This document shows, piece after piece, positions 32,361 to 45,186 of a stretch of DNA of 64,000 nucleotides. Below the pieces are notes generated by a model that saw nothing but the letters and a program-made list of their open reading frames with translations, was not told the DNA's origin and did not search any database. The stretch comes from Phyto melanocephala (Eukaryota > Arthropoda > Insecta > Diptera > Rhinophoridae), in NCBI GenBank assembly GCA_941918925.1, contig OW799236.1, positions 70,336,465 to 70,400,464 on the forward strand. Reading direction: 5' to 3'. How positions within the stretch are numbered: position 1 is the first letter of the stretch; each line of letters starts with the position of its first letter. A program made the translations under genes and the position numbers.

Positions 32361-32949
32361 TATTAACCAGAAATTTACTGCTAAATTTGTAAGAAGGTTT
32401 TTGTTTAAATCTTTGCTCCGAAAGGAAGAAAAATTTACACAGAGATTTGGCTTGATATTATTAGTTATTTTAAAAACAAAAATAGATAAAGAAATTTAAT
32501 TGTTTTAAGCCTTTTTTTGCTTATTTTAAAATTATGTAGATACATATTTCCAAATTGCAAGACGATCAGCGGTACATGCACAAAAATTAAGTAAACTGAG
32601 CTGTGTTAGCCTCTCTAATTCAGAAAAATGTGGGATGTTTGTTAATTTCACCCCTCTTCAATAATTGCCCTTATGTCTGGCCATTTGTTATACGAATATG
32701 CAATGCAGTGTGCTGCATTGATGTTAAATAACTCAAAAGAAAGAACATTTTTTATGCCGATTTCAGCAACAGTCAACATTTTTCTTTTGACCACAGGCAC
32801 CTAAACCGATATTCTAACCAGAAATCATGGCGAACACACAGGCTAGATCCTATTATGATTTATTACCTCCAACTTTCAGAGAATACCATTCTGATATTCA
32901 GTTTCAGATCGAAAATATACGGTAAGGTAAGATGTGTTTTTTTTTTGGA
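32361..32949. other. Spacer, nothing identified
   Basis: AT-rich, no motif recognised. Confidence 0.4.
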
Positions 32950-33165
32950 CCAGTAGTCTATAGAATTGTCTCTAATACGGGCTGAAGTAATGGCTATAGA
33001 ACAAATTAAATGTATATACCAGACAGAAAACTTTCCATAAATACTGGGTGTCTCTGGAAATTATGTATTTATCAATTACTTCTATAGGGGTTTCGGGATA
33101 TGGGAGAATTAATGGTAATACTAATATTGACGCACTAGCGAAACAGGTACTACATGGTGGGACAA
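32950..33165 (+). pseudogene. LINE RNase H fragment
   Basis: Plus-strand frame around 33090-33165 reads VSGYGRINGNTNIDALAKQ, the RNase H motif (PGH..I.GN...D.LAK) of I/R1-type LINE ORF2. Short and isolated. Confidence 0.5.
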
Positions 33166-33170
33166 ATTTT

Positions 33171-34060
33171 TAATACCCTTTTCCTGTGGTGCCAAGTGTT
33201 TATATAGCTTTGTGATTTCGTTTGTAATTTATACAATATTGATTTACGACCCCACAAAGTATAAATTTTCTGAATGCTTTTGATTAAGAAAGTCGATTGA
33301 GTCATGCCCGTCTATCCGTTTGACCGCGTATTAGTTGATATAAACTTTTAGAGACCCACAAGTTACTCTGATCTGTATGTTGCATCAATCTCTTGCAAAT
33401 ATTCGGGAATGAATGGCTATTGAATTCCAGCATGATCACATTATAACTTTTTGAGATATGAGCAAACAAGCATGACTGCCTTTGTTTTTCTCCATTTAAT
33501 GTCCAAAATCAAAATTTTATGGAGACGTTTGTTAATTTGTATTGCTGTTATATGTATCTAGCGATATTGTTACACAATTTTGATAAATTGAATACTAGCC
33601 GACAAAGTTATAGGCAAAAATAATCAAATTTTTAAAGCTTCTATTTATTTTTGCTCATGCTAAAGACACCAGAATATAAGCTGTATCCTCAAAAATCATT
33701 GCCGAGAAAAACTGGCAATTCGGTTAGAAACTAACTGAGATATAAGCACAAAAATGCAAATGCTTCGGTGTTTTTACTAAAACTAACAAACGAAAATTGA
33801 TTTTTTCAGAGAAGAATAAAAAAGGTATTAAAGAAAGGGCTTGATTGGCAAAATATAAAACACTATAAAAATTGAAAAGAATGTGGCCAAATCTATTAAT
33901 TAAAAATGTACCCACTTTAACCCCCTCAATATAAGAATCCAACGAAAAGACTTGGCCGGCGGATTACAGTAAACACTGAAAAAGTTAAATCCAAGATGGC
34001 GTTTGAAACAAAAATGCGGATTTTTTTAACACCGTCAACCTAGGTCGATACCCATAATAG
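33171..34060 (+). mobile_element. Degenerate Helentron-like sequence
   Basis: Begins TAATACCCTTTTCCTG, then GACCCCACAAAGTATA and a diverged GTCTATCCGTTTGACC block in the same order as the clearer copies. 33700-34010 resembles 60890-61150 (ACTGAGATATAAG..., then CCAAGATGGCGTTTG). The 3' hairpin is not recognisable, so the right boundary is approximate. Confidence 0.45.
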
Positions 34061-37000
34061 GGTTTGACTAGTAGAATACAGGTAATTATGTAAAAATTCA
34101 AAATCATATACATATGGTGTCTGAAATAAAGGCATACAACAAAAAATATACTGATATTTTTTTTAAATTTTTGATATAATTGGAAAGGTTGAACTTTGTA
34201 TTTCAAGAAATAAAACAATATCACTTATATGACTACCACGACTGGCTCGGCAAAGAGAAAAATGTTCAGTTCCCTAGAACGATAACGAGTTGATGTTGAT
34301 AAATGTTCTTGCACATTCCAAGCCACAGTAGCAATATTTACACTAATTGCTTTGTCCAATAACAATTTATTTCTTTTCACAGGTAATGATTGTAAAACCC
34401 ACACCTTTATAAGTAAGACACGATGGGTGAAGAAGGATGGCAGTCAGGAAATATAGTCGAATGGTACATATAGTATCACATGGTACATATAGGACCCATG
34501 CGCCCTAAGTTTTCAGAAGGCTTACAACTCAAGCCAAGTTTTTTTTTTAATCAAGATTACTCTCAAAATAAAATAGATATTATCTCATAACTGCTTTATA
34601 AGGTGAGTATTTAGAAATTTATTTTTAACATAATTTTTTTAAAGAACTTTATGTTTGAATTAGTTGTAAATTTGTATTTTTAGCTAAACGATAAATATTT
34701 AAATAAAATTGAATGTCTTATAGAATTTCATCTTTCTTTCATATTATTACTTTCATGCTACTATAACTCGTTTAAAATAATAAGTATAGAAATTTGTTGT
34801 TTGCTTCATAAAAAGGCCTTATTAAAGGCCAGCTTATAAGTTCTAATGACAGTGGTGTAGTTTTTAGTTGTTGACGCTGTCATACAATATCAACAACTTA
34901 CACACATAGCAAAGTAAAAAGGAACGTAGAACACCAGCTAGTAAGCATCCAATGTACTAATAATAACTTAAAATACGAGGGCTGTTTTTAAAATCTTTAG
35001 TGAAAACGAAGTTTTACAATTTTTTTTAATCACTGAATAACTTACACTTAATAAGAATGACTTACTTTTGGCACTTGTGTCAGTTTAATCTTAAGTAAGC
35101 GTAAAATATGAAAAAGTCTGAGTTCTAATAATCTGGGTTCTCTTTAAAACTTTCGCAAACAGTTGCCTAAAGCTGGGTTCTCAATACTGAACTTATAAAA
35201 TTAATAATTGTTATGTTAGAACAACAAAACTTTTAAAGATAAATTTTGGTGACGTGATCCTATAACAAGGAATACGACGTTTAATTCTTTGACCCGCAAC
35301 AGTACAATGAACATTTAAAACAATTCTTTGGGGAAGTAAATCCTAAACAAAATCCTTCTTATGATTGGCAACTCAAAAATCAACCATAGTGACAACAAAA
35401 TCCTGTTATAAGTTAGCGGCTTAAGGAAAAAGGACATACGAAAAATATGGTTCCTTTACATCGTTCAACTACTAACCATTCAGCAGAATCCTCATATATC
35501 AGACTAAAGCCATCAGTCCGTTATAGCTTAATTTAGTACGAAGATATCTCAACAACTGCTAGAATTTCTGATGAAGTCGTCCGCAAAATTAAAAAGGATT
35601 AAGCCTAGCCATCCTACTGTGATAAATGTTTGCAACAATTCAATGAAGCGTGGAGCCAATTTTAGAATCAGGACATAAGGTTGCAATCAATCGATGAAGT
35701 ATTGAACTTGGACACACAAGTACTATACGACGTACTACCATAGTTCAATAATGAATATCGCATAAGAACAAAAGAAAATATTTGATTCGTCTATGAAAGA
35801 AGTTGCTCAAACACGAGCTTAAATACACACATTATCAAAATAAGTTACCAAACTAAAATAATTCAAAAGTTAGGGAGGGATCATCAGTACAAACAGGTAA
35901 ACTGGTGAAGTTCATCCGCAGGCAAGCCGCAATTATGGCATTGCAAGAGCGATTAAACAGCGGTAAATTCACACATCAGAACTTGACAACCACATCAAAA
36001 TTGTGGCAGACCAGTGCAATCATATGGATAGATTTACCTGCTTAAAAAACGCTTAGAAGATGGCCAATGCCGTCACAACCACTAATCGGAACAGAAAGGG
36101 AATTCTTCGTTAATTTTACAATCTTACAATACCCAAAATTGACTAAATGAATTACTTGTTTTTTTTCACAGATGAATTCAATAAAATATTTTAATTAAGG
36201 GGGTCCAAAAACTGAGTTATCATTTTCATTTAAAAAAAAATTATTTTTATTTCGTTTATTAAATTGTCCCCTTGTACGAGAAATAATGTGATTTTCGAGT
36301 TTTTCTTATAAAAGATCCAAGTGGCATTCTGTTGAAACTACATATTTTCCACGTCTCATCAATTTTCCCTTTCGAGAAGCTTCAGATCATCTCCCAATAG
36401 CTATTTCAAAACTAAAATGATACTACAAATTTTGACAGCCTTTATTTTTTGAATATTCGTTAAAAAATATTATGGTGCAAAAGATCAAACTCTCTCGCAA
36501 ACCCATATTATTTGTTTGATAAAAACTGTCTGAAACTTTTTTAAAGAAATTTTCAGACTGCACCAGCAATAATAAACTAAAACAGTCATCTATAGAAAAC
36601 CATTTTCACATTAACGTTTTCACTTTTATACTGGCACTGAAACACATACCCTGCATATAAGCGGAAAAAGCCACCACTATTACGACCACTCTTTTGTGGT
36701 ATCCTGAATCCTGATTTAACATGATTTCGTTTTTATTCTTTTATTCATTTCATTTCATTTACACTTTTTGCTTTTTATCTAAGAAAAAAAAATTTTTTTT
36801 TTATATTTTTGCGTTTTTTGGGTATGCGTTTGTAGATTTCTCTTTTGTTTTACATTTTATGTGTAAATTTTTCTAGGTTTGTCTTTGTAGTGGTATTTAA
36901 GTTTTAACATCCATGTGTGTGTGACTGTATATATTAATAAAGCGTTTCGGTTTTGGTAAATTTCTGTTCGTTTATTAACATTTTATTTTGTTGCCATTGT

Positions 37001-39015
37001 TGTTATTCTTCTCGTTCGTTTAACAACCACAATAATATTTTGCCATTATGATTGTTGTGATATAATCATCCAGGGCTTAGAGTGAAGTAGTAAATTGTAT
37101 ATGCAAATTGAAATCAGGTTTAGTTTTAAGTAAAAAGAAATTATTCTAGCTAGTTACGAGCTGCTAAAAAAATTCTTAGTTAGGATCAATTCATATCTCA
37201 TTAAGAACATTGGAAAGGCCCATTAAATTTGATGTGGAAAACTCTTAGAACAAACTTCATGTTTCCATAAGATATTGGTGGTATATGGGTGGGGAGGTGG
37301 GTAACCACCACACAAAAAAATTTCTAATTAATGCATAAACATATGTTTTTTATTCGGACTTCGAATAGTATTATTAAAAAGCTTAAGAAAGTTGATTCGT
37401 GATTGCGTAAGAATCAAATTTGTTAAACCACGCACGTTTTTTTATGCGTGTCTCACGCGCAACAAATGACAACAACAGCAATAAAAGTATTATTAGAAGC
37501 TTCGAAGCTCCTTTTGTTCGTAGACTCAAGGCGTGAGGTATTACTAATTTGTACATTACTTCTGAGGCGCACGGATGCGGAGCCTAAGTTTTTCATTGAC
37601 AATGATCATTCGTTTAACCTTAAAATAAAATTAAGATCTCTGCTCAATTAAACCCAATTAATAAATAATATATGTCCAGTTAAACTCAAAAATTAAATTT
37701 TTTATTTGAATTTTACAATATAAACAATATAAATTTCATAATTCTAATTATTTTTTTTACGAATACAATATATGTAATTGAAGAATGATATTGAAAGTAC
37801 TCTAATAGCATTTTTTAAAATATGAGAAAAAACATTTTTTTTAATTAAGAATAAAATCTATATGAGAAAAAGTTGAATGAAAATATTAAAACATGTAAAA
37901 TTGCTATTTGATTTCTTAATAATACCTCCCTATGATTTGGGAAAGTGAAAAAGTCTAGAAACTTGTTCTGAAAATTAACGGGATAAAACCATCATTTTTG
38001 TATTGTATATGAAGCTCTTCTTGTTAGATTTTTTTTTCTTATTTCAAATTTATCTAACAGATGTGAGTTCAACATTCCGTACCCTGCTCTTTACCTTTGC
38101 TAATGCTATAGGTATAGAAATATATGCGTTTTTATCTTCTTCGTGCCGCAAATTAGTACAACTGTAACTTTAAGTTATTTTAAATGACTTAGGCATTATT
38201 TCTCGGTTTGTAAAAGCATGGAAGTATGTATGTCTTTCTGCCTATATATTATCGTTTGTTTAACTTTTATCTGTATGTGTGAACTCTAGCAAATCATAAT
38301 GCTTTTGTTCTCATTTTGATAAGTTTATGTTTGTGTAAGTTGTATATATATATTTCTATTCGATATCTTTTAAGGTATGTGTTGTATATAAATCAAAGAC
38401 ACAACTACTCCAGCAACTGAACCAGCACCACCACCAGTAACACTAACACTTCCACACCACACACTACCACGCAAATGAAATATACTTTAGCACAAGTGAG
38501 TCACTCAACTGGAATCGTGGCGAATTTATAAAAAATGTTTTTAATCTTTAAATGTTTCTTATTTATTTTTTTTGTTTGTGTTGTAATATTATTGATGTCG
38601 TTAGTAAATGTAACGTTTCCATTTGCTATGGCGAAAATATCTTGAGCGTGTTGAATTTACCTTACTTTTTGATGCGCACAATAGCAGGACAGAACAGAAA
38701 CTGCTGCTTATAATATAGAAATAGAAAATTTTCTGAGATCGCATTAAAGTATCTCTAAAATATAAATTTTAATTTAATATACATATAAGCGCTGTTCTTT
38801 CTAAATTTATATATATATGCTTTGAATAAAATTAAAGCGAGTTTGTTTAAAAAGTACGATTTTAGAAACTATTAGAAACTTTAGAGCTATTGACTGAAAC
38901 TTGTTTCCTATAGATTTAAGCAAATCCATATCAGATGTTCGTTTTATTTCAGATAAGTAGCAGTAATTACAAACTTTATATTTATAAATCAAAACAACTC
39001 ATATCCATATCTTGG
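34061..39015. other. Long AT-rich region without an identifiable gene
   Basis: 35200-36120 is slightly less AT-rich and gives fragmentary open stretches on the plus strand that match nothing I recognise; it may be an old transposon. ACGAGGGCTGT at 34978 resembles some mariner termini, with no partner found. 37440-37620 is a relatively GC-rich island with a 67-codon ORF of no known family. 36720-37040 and 38250-38480 are T-rich with GT/CA tracts. Confidence 0.4.
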
Positions 39016-39023
39016 GTATTTAG

Positions 39024-40360
39024 TAGGGTGATCGACTCGGTTTTACAACCGGTGGAAAACCCGGTTTTTTCCTCTTTTTGCTGACGGTTTTTTCTAAATG
39101 TTAATTTTTCGAATATCGAATATACCGGTTTTTTTATCCGAAAAAGCCGGTTTTTTTTTTAGTTTATTTTCATATATCTTTGTAACCAATCGTACCAAAG
39201 AATACTTAATATGCGAAAATTAAATAAAAACTATTAAATATTCTTCCATAATATTGTAAGAAATTTCTTTGTTGTTTAAAAAACAAATGTAAAATAAGAA
39301 AAATAATTGAGCTTAAATTTTATTTTTTTTATAGGATACTAGCCAAACCCGGCGCGCGTTGCTACGCCCCTTAATGAATCGAAATGCATTCTGAATTTTA
39401 ATTGAATATCAAGTGAAAAACCTAAAAATTATAATTTTTTTATGGGCGTGGCCCTTCCCACTTTTCTAATCATGAAATTGTAAAGTCATAACAGCTCAAT
39501 ATGTGTGCAAAGTTTTAGAAGAATCGGACCAGTGCAAGTACCTCAAAATTATAATTGTTTTTATGGGCGTGGCCCTGCCCACTTTTCTAATCACCAAATT
39601 ATTTAGTAATGAGAGCTCAATATGTGTGCAAGGTTTCAGAAAAATCGGTCCAGTGCAAGAACCTCAAAATTAGAACTTTTTTTTGCTACGCCCCTTAATG
39701 AATCGAAATGCATTCTGAATTTTAATTGAATATCAAGTACAAAAACCTAAAAATTATATTTTTTTTATGGGCGTGGCCCTTCCCACTTTTCTAATCATGA
39801 AATTGTAAAGTCATAACAGCTCAATATGTGTGCAAAGTTTTAGAAGAATCGGACCAGTGCAAGTACCTCAAAATTATAATTGTTTTTATGGGCGTGGCCC
39901 TGCCCACTTTTCTAATCACCAAATTATTTAGTAATGGCAGCTCAATATGTGTGCAAGGTTTCAGAAAAATCGGTCCAGTGCAAGAACCTCAAAATTAGAA
40001 ATTTTTTTATGGGCGTGGCCCCGCCTACTTTTTTAATCACGAAATTATAAAGTCATGACAGCTTAATATGTGTGCAAAGTTTCAGAAAAATCGGTCCAGT
40101 GCAAGTACCTCAAAATTAAAACTTTTTTAGGGGCGTGGCCCCGCCCACTTTTCTTATCACGATATAATTTAGTCATGACAGCTCGATATGTGTGCAAAGT
40201 TTCAGAAAAATCGGTCAAGTGCAAGTAGCTAAAACTGATAACTAATTTTTTATGGGCGTGGCCCCGCCCACTTTTTTTCACCCACAAACACTCCCTGGTA
40301 TGTGTACAACAACTTACCAAAGTTTGAGCCCGATCGGTTTTACAGTTTCGGAGTCTATAG

Positions 40361-40391
<31 letters not shown>

Positions 40392-41141
40392 TGTCACTTT
40401 TATATATATAGATAAACATAACGTTAAATGTTAAAGGTAATTGAAGCATAAACTTAGCTGATCTATCATTTTTAGGTAAAAGGTGTAGTTACAATAAAGA
40501 AAAACCAATAATCTCTTCTTCCAGATCCTAATTTTAATTAATGGCATTGAGTATCATTCAACTTAAATTTCAAATTAACCATCGAAAAAACTAGTTTATG
40601 CCTATATTTGTATGTCTGTCAGGGGTATAAGAAAGAATTTTCAAAATGAAACTTTAAAGATTTTCTCTCTAGCCTTTAAAATGTATTTCAAATTACAGAA
40701 TTCATTTCATACAAAATACGTTAGTGCATATTAGTTCATATTACATTTAAAAAATGTACAGAAGGAGATACAAAAATTTATAACAGCCTTGTAAAAAGTA
40801 TTATTTATTTATGTATTTATTTATTTTACTTGTAAAGAGTACCTTTTGTCCTTAAAATCAACTAATTAAAACCAAATTAGTCAACTCCATTCATGTCAGT
40901 TATTGCGTTATTGTGCAGCCTATACGTTTGTAAAAATTTTATATTTAGATATAATTTTTATTATAATCTTTTCTTTGCAATATTTTTTAATTTTTTCTTT
41001 AAATACAATATATTATATATTCGAACCGGTTAACCGGTTTTTTCTGAATTTTCAAAATAGCAACCGGTTTTTTTAAAAATTCTAAATTTCAAACTATTTG
41101 AAAACCGGTTTCTTAAAAAAGTCGAATAATCGATCACCCTA
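39024..41141. mobile_element. hAT-type non-autonomous element
   Basis: Perfect 8-bp target duplication GTATTTAG (39016-39023 and 41142-41149) flanks 12-bp terminal inverted repeats TAGGGTGATCGA. Subterminal regions on both sides have clustered CCGG-centred motifs (ACCGGTT), five or more per side, as expected of transposase-binding subterminal repeats. The 8-bp duplication fits the hAT pattern nTnnnnAn. No transposase is encoded. Much of the interior is a nested 120-bp-unit element. Confidence 0.8.
39341..40411 (+). mobile_element. ~120-bp-unit retroposon-like element nested in the hAT element
   Basis: Starts ACTAGCCAAACCCGGCGCGC, ends in a (CA)n tract and TATATATAGAT. GGGCGTGG units at about 39443, 39562, 39767, 39889, 40011, 40132 and 40254. 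The head plus first two units are duplicated internally (TTGCTACGCCCCTTAATGAA at ~39359 and again at ~39685), so it is larger than the copy at 15646. Confidence 0.65.
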
Positions 41142-41149
41142 GTATTTAG

Positions 41150-42466
41150 GTTTGTTGTCGAAAACGAGAGAAAACCAAAAAACTCAGTATCGTATTACAT
41201 TAAGAAAAACTATGAATTTATATAACAGATAATTATGGTGAATAAGTGAATTGAAAATCTTTGAATTACACCTCACATCACAATTATTGACAGAATCCGT
41301 AATAATAATCAATAAAATAAAAATTAATTTTTATAAAAGGAAAAGAAAGAAGAGAAAAACATAATGGGAATTTCTTAAATTTTAACAATTAATGTTAAAT
41401 GTTCCTCAAGAAACGAAAGATAATTTATTGAAAAATCTTCACTAAGCTCTTTCCTTAAACGTGTGTGAAACGCAAATATAATTTATTTATGTTTTTAGAG
41501 TTATAGCACATCAGACACATTAAAAAATACTTATTGTAGTGTGGAGGTTTTAGAAGAAACTTTGACATCTTATTTTCTGTTGAGATGCTGTTTTGGCAAT
41601 TTTGTTTTTTTATGTTTAAAAAAATTCTATGACTCTAAAAACTACCCAATTCTTTACTGTACTGCTAATTTTATCTAGCCAGTAATTTTTCCTTCATCTT
41701 ATTGTGTAGTAGGTCCTGCTTTAAAAATCATTTTGAAATTCGAGCTTCTGAAATTCTGGCAACACATTAAAACTATCTTAGCTTGTTGCCAGCCATCTTA
41801 TTATTTAACAGTGCAATTGTAAAATTATTTTGTGTGGTTGCACGTATTTTGTTTCGTCAAGTTCTTCCTGCTACGCGGTTTAAATATTTTATTTCTGATG
41901 GCTAAATTTTGGTTTTTTAGCTATAAGGGTTTTTGATTCTTATCCATATAAGCCGTAAAATGCTCAATAATATACATTGAGTCCAAATCATAATGCTTTC
42001 ACTATCCTTTGATTTATATAAATCCCAGTGTTAATATTTTGCTATTGTGACGAAGTATATTCGTCGTACGAAAAGAAAACAATCGGGTCGCCATTGTATT
42101 GCCGGTAGTGTGGGTAGTAGCTTCATTCTACTGAAACCACATCTTAGGTCTGAATCATAAAAATGTTGTATCATAAACCTATGTTGCCATTTATCAAAAG
42201 TTACATCACGTTTTCAAAGAAGTACTGAACTGTATACCTAATGGGGTGCAATTAGCGCTGATTAATGGCTCTTAGATTTTTAGAACACCAGAATCTACAG
42301 TTCTTCTTACTAATACTGCTTAACTACTCATAATCAGATTTTCAATAAAACTGATTTCATTATTGGTCAACTGCTGAAATTTAACCGCAAAGTTCAGACG
42401 TTGCCGATAATCTTAAGATTTTTCTTCTTGCAGCAATTACACCTTATAGAGAAATAACAATAAATT
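41150..42466. other. AT-rich spacer, nothing identified
   Basis: No gene or repeat recognised. Confidence 0.45.
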
Positions 42467-45186
42467 TTTATACCCGCCACCAAAAAAATGGTGGGGGTAT
42501 ATTCATTTTGTCATTCCGTCTGTAACACATCGAAATATCCATTCTAGACCCCATAAAGTATATATATTCTGAATCGGGGTTTTATTTGATGACGATCTAG
42601 CTATGTCCGTCCATCTGTCCGTCTGTTGAAAGCACGATAGAGGTCACACCGAAAAAGCTCAAATTTTGCCAGAATCTTGCTTATAGACAAGGTTTGTTTG
42701 GTATTGAAAATGGGCTAAATCGGAATATTAGGAAGAGAGTTATAGCTCGAAAAGCAAGAGTAGGTCGAAAAAACCGTGTCCTTCGAACATCGAATAAAAT
42801 GGAATTGTGTCCAAACGCCTTAACGTAGACTCATGAAACTTCGAACATATATTTCCTGGGTAAAGATAATATTTTTCCCCGAAAATTGTCTAAATCTATG
42901 CATTAGGAGAGGATTTATAGATCAAAATGTACGAAAATTTATACCGCACAGTGTATTTTTCGGTATATTTAAAAACAAAAACGTCATAAAAGCAACAAAA
43001 TTGGATGTACGACTCTGAAATTTTGCACACTTTGCTTTTTGGTGACACGCTTTCTTGTAACGGCAAATCAATGTGCCACGCCCACTTTTACGCCCACCTC
43101 CCATATAACGTTTTAACTAAAATTCATATAATTTCTCTATTAATAAAGATTTTGGAATAATAAAGGCCTATATTGAAACACTTCAGTTGTACTCATTCGC
43201 AAAAATAACTTTGACACGCCTACTAAAACGCCCACTTTTCACGTTATCTACCGTTAATGAAATTTAAAAGCTTATAAAACCGCTAAAATTAGAGGTATGA
43301 TGATAAATTTTGCTACGTCTATCCACCTAGGCAATTTCATTATTATGCCAAAAAATTAAGGTGTCACGCTCACTTTTACGCCCACCTCCCATATAACGTT
43401 TTACCCAAAATTCATATAATTTTTCTATTAATAAAGATTTTGGAATAATTAAGGACTATATTGAAACACCTAAGTTGTACTCATTAGCAAAAACAACTTT
43501 GACACGCCTACTATAACGCCCACTTTCTCTTTTAAATTGTGTCCAGACGCATAAACGTAGTCATGAAACTTAGAATATATATTAATCGAGTCAAAAGAAT
43601 ATTTTTCCCTGAAAATCGCTTAAATCTATGAATTAGGAAAAGAGTTATAGTTAAAAATGTACGAAAATTTATACCGCACAGTGTATATTTCAAATTTAAA
43701 ACGTAATAAAACTGACAAAACTATATGTACGATTCTGAAATTTTGCAAACATGGCTTTTTGGTCAAAGTCTTCGTTATAACAGAAAATAAATGTGCCACG
43801 CACACTTTTTTCCTTAAATTTTTATAAAAATATATTAGTCATATATATTAGCATTTATTCATCTTACACTGCGCCATTTATTGTAGTGTAGCTAAATATA
43901 AGATAAAGATGATAAGATAGATGACTCTACTAGCAACTACTAGATGGCATGCTAACAACTTATGCTTATGTTCTCCTGAAGTTATGCTCTATTAAAAATG
44001 GGAATTTAGGAAAATTTTGACCTAAGTCAAAAAAAATTATCTCTAAACATTATAAACAATTTATTTTCATGTACTAATGGCTAACAAATTTTAAAATTAT
44101 ACAAAACTTATTTCGTTCGAAAATCTTTTAAAAGCAAAATGTTATAGAAGTTTAAAAATCAAAATCTTACTAATAAATTTCCCGTTTTAGAAAAATACAG
44201 AGAATGTATATTTTAAATCACCCTGTGGCCCTTAACATTTAACCTTAAACTCACTTTCTTCATCTTAAATTCATGTAATTTCTCTATTGACAAAGTTTTT
44301 GGGAAAATAAAGGACTATATTGAAATATCTAAGTTATGTTTATTAGCAGAAACTTTATTGACACGCGTATTTTAACGGCCACTTTCATTGAAAGACTAAA
44401 TTTACGAAAACATTTTACTAGCATACCGAAGTTATAATGGGTGGTTTAATTTTAAGGGACTATGTTGATTTTGAATAAAATTATTATGAAATTATTATCA
44501 TTTATTCTTATAATGATAATATTTGTGTGCTTCAATTATGTATGGAACAAAATATCGGCCAAATGGCCCCCCAACCTAGGCGGCACACTTCGATCCGATA
44601 GTCCATATTTTCAATGACACTGTTGATGCTCAATTGTTGGGCACGATGATGAGTCGAGGTTGCTTGCTCTTTTGCCACGTTATCGTGAAAAACAGCAATG
44701 TTTCCCATTCAACGAACTAAGTTGGCATTCACAGATGTTTTCACATTTCATACAGACCTGCTTTGCAGACATTTAAATATTTTTTACAATTCTCACGATT
44801 GTGGACGAATTCGAACGATTATGTTGACCAAAAGAATCAAGAAGTGCACGAAATGCATTTTGATTTGAACGCCCATTTTTATAAAAATCTTTAATATTTA
44901 AAAGAGTTGCTCGATTGCGTATCTTTCCACGGTTCAAAATGAGTTAGTCTGAGATTGAGAAATGTCAAATGAAATACAAGAAAAAAGTTGAAGTTTAGAT
45001 GTGGTTCACCTTAAACATGGGCCCTATAAATTTAACCACCCTCTACAAAGAAAGTGATACATATTTTATTATAAAGAGATTATTCCATAGCGATTAACAA
45101 AATAATAAATATTGTGCTTTAAATGTACACAAAATTGGTGGTGGGTATAAAAGATTCGGCACAGCCGAATATAGTGCTCTTACTTG
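42467..45186 (+). mobile_element. Large Helentron-like element carrying a mariner insertion
   Basis: Starts TATACCCGCCACC and ends GGTGGTGGGTATA, the GATTCGGC-ACA-GCCGAAT hairpin and CTCTTACTTG before a T run. The interior has repeated modules: ~140 bp at 42830 and 43555 (ending in ATACCGCACAGTGTAT), and ~175 bp at 43075, 43370 and, diverged, 44220 (CGCCCACCTCCCATATAACG). The deleted mariner at 44437-45043 is part of it. No Rep/helicase is encoded. Confidence 0.6.
44437..45043 (-). mobile_element. Internally deleted mariner, 607 bp
   Basis: Terminal inverted repeats (GGGTGGTTWAATTTWWAGGG) are flanked by TA. The minus strand reads DFYKNGRSNQNAFRALLDSF and GQHNRSNSSTI from the transposase N-terminus, then TSTHHRAQQLSIN joined directly to VIENMDYRIEVCR from the C-terminus, so the catalytic domain is removed. 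Boundaries are confirmed by the empty site near 13150-13190. Confidence 0.8.

Noticed and set aside
37448..37651. 67-aa ORF in a GC-richer island
   Set aside because: No recognisable domain, no splice partners and no convincing start context; kept only as part of the unassigned region.
40252..40434. ORFs over the CA-rich tail of the nested element
   Set aside because: They are translations of the unit repeat and a (CA)n microsatellite.
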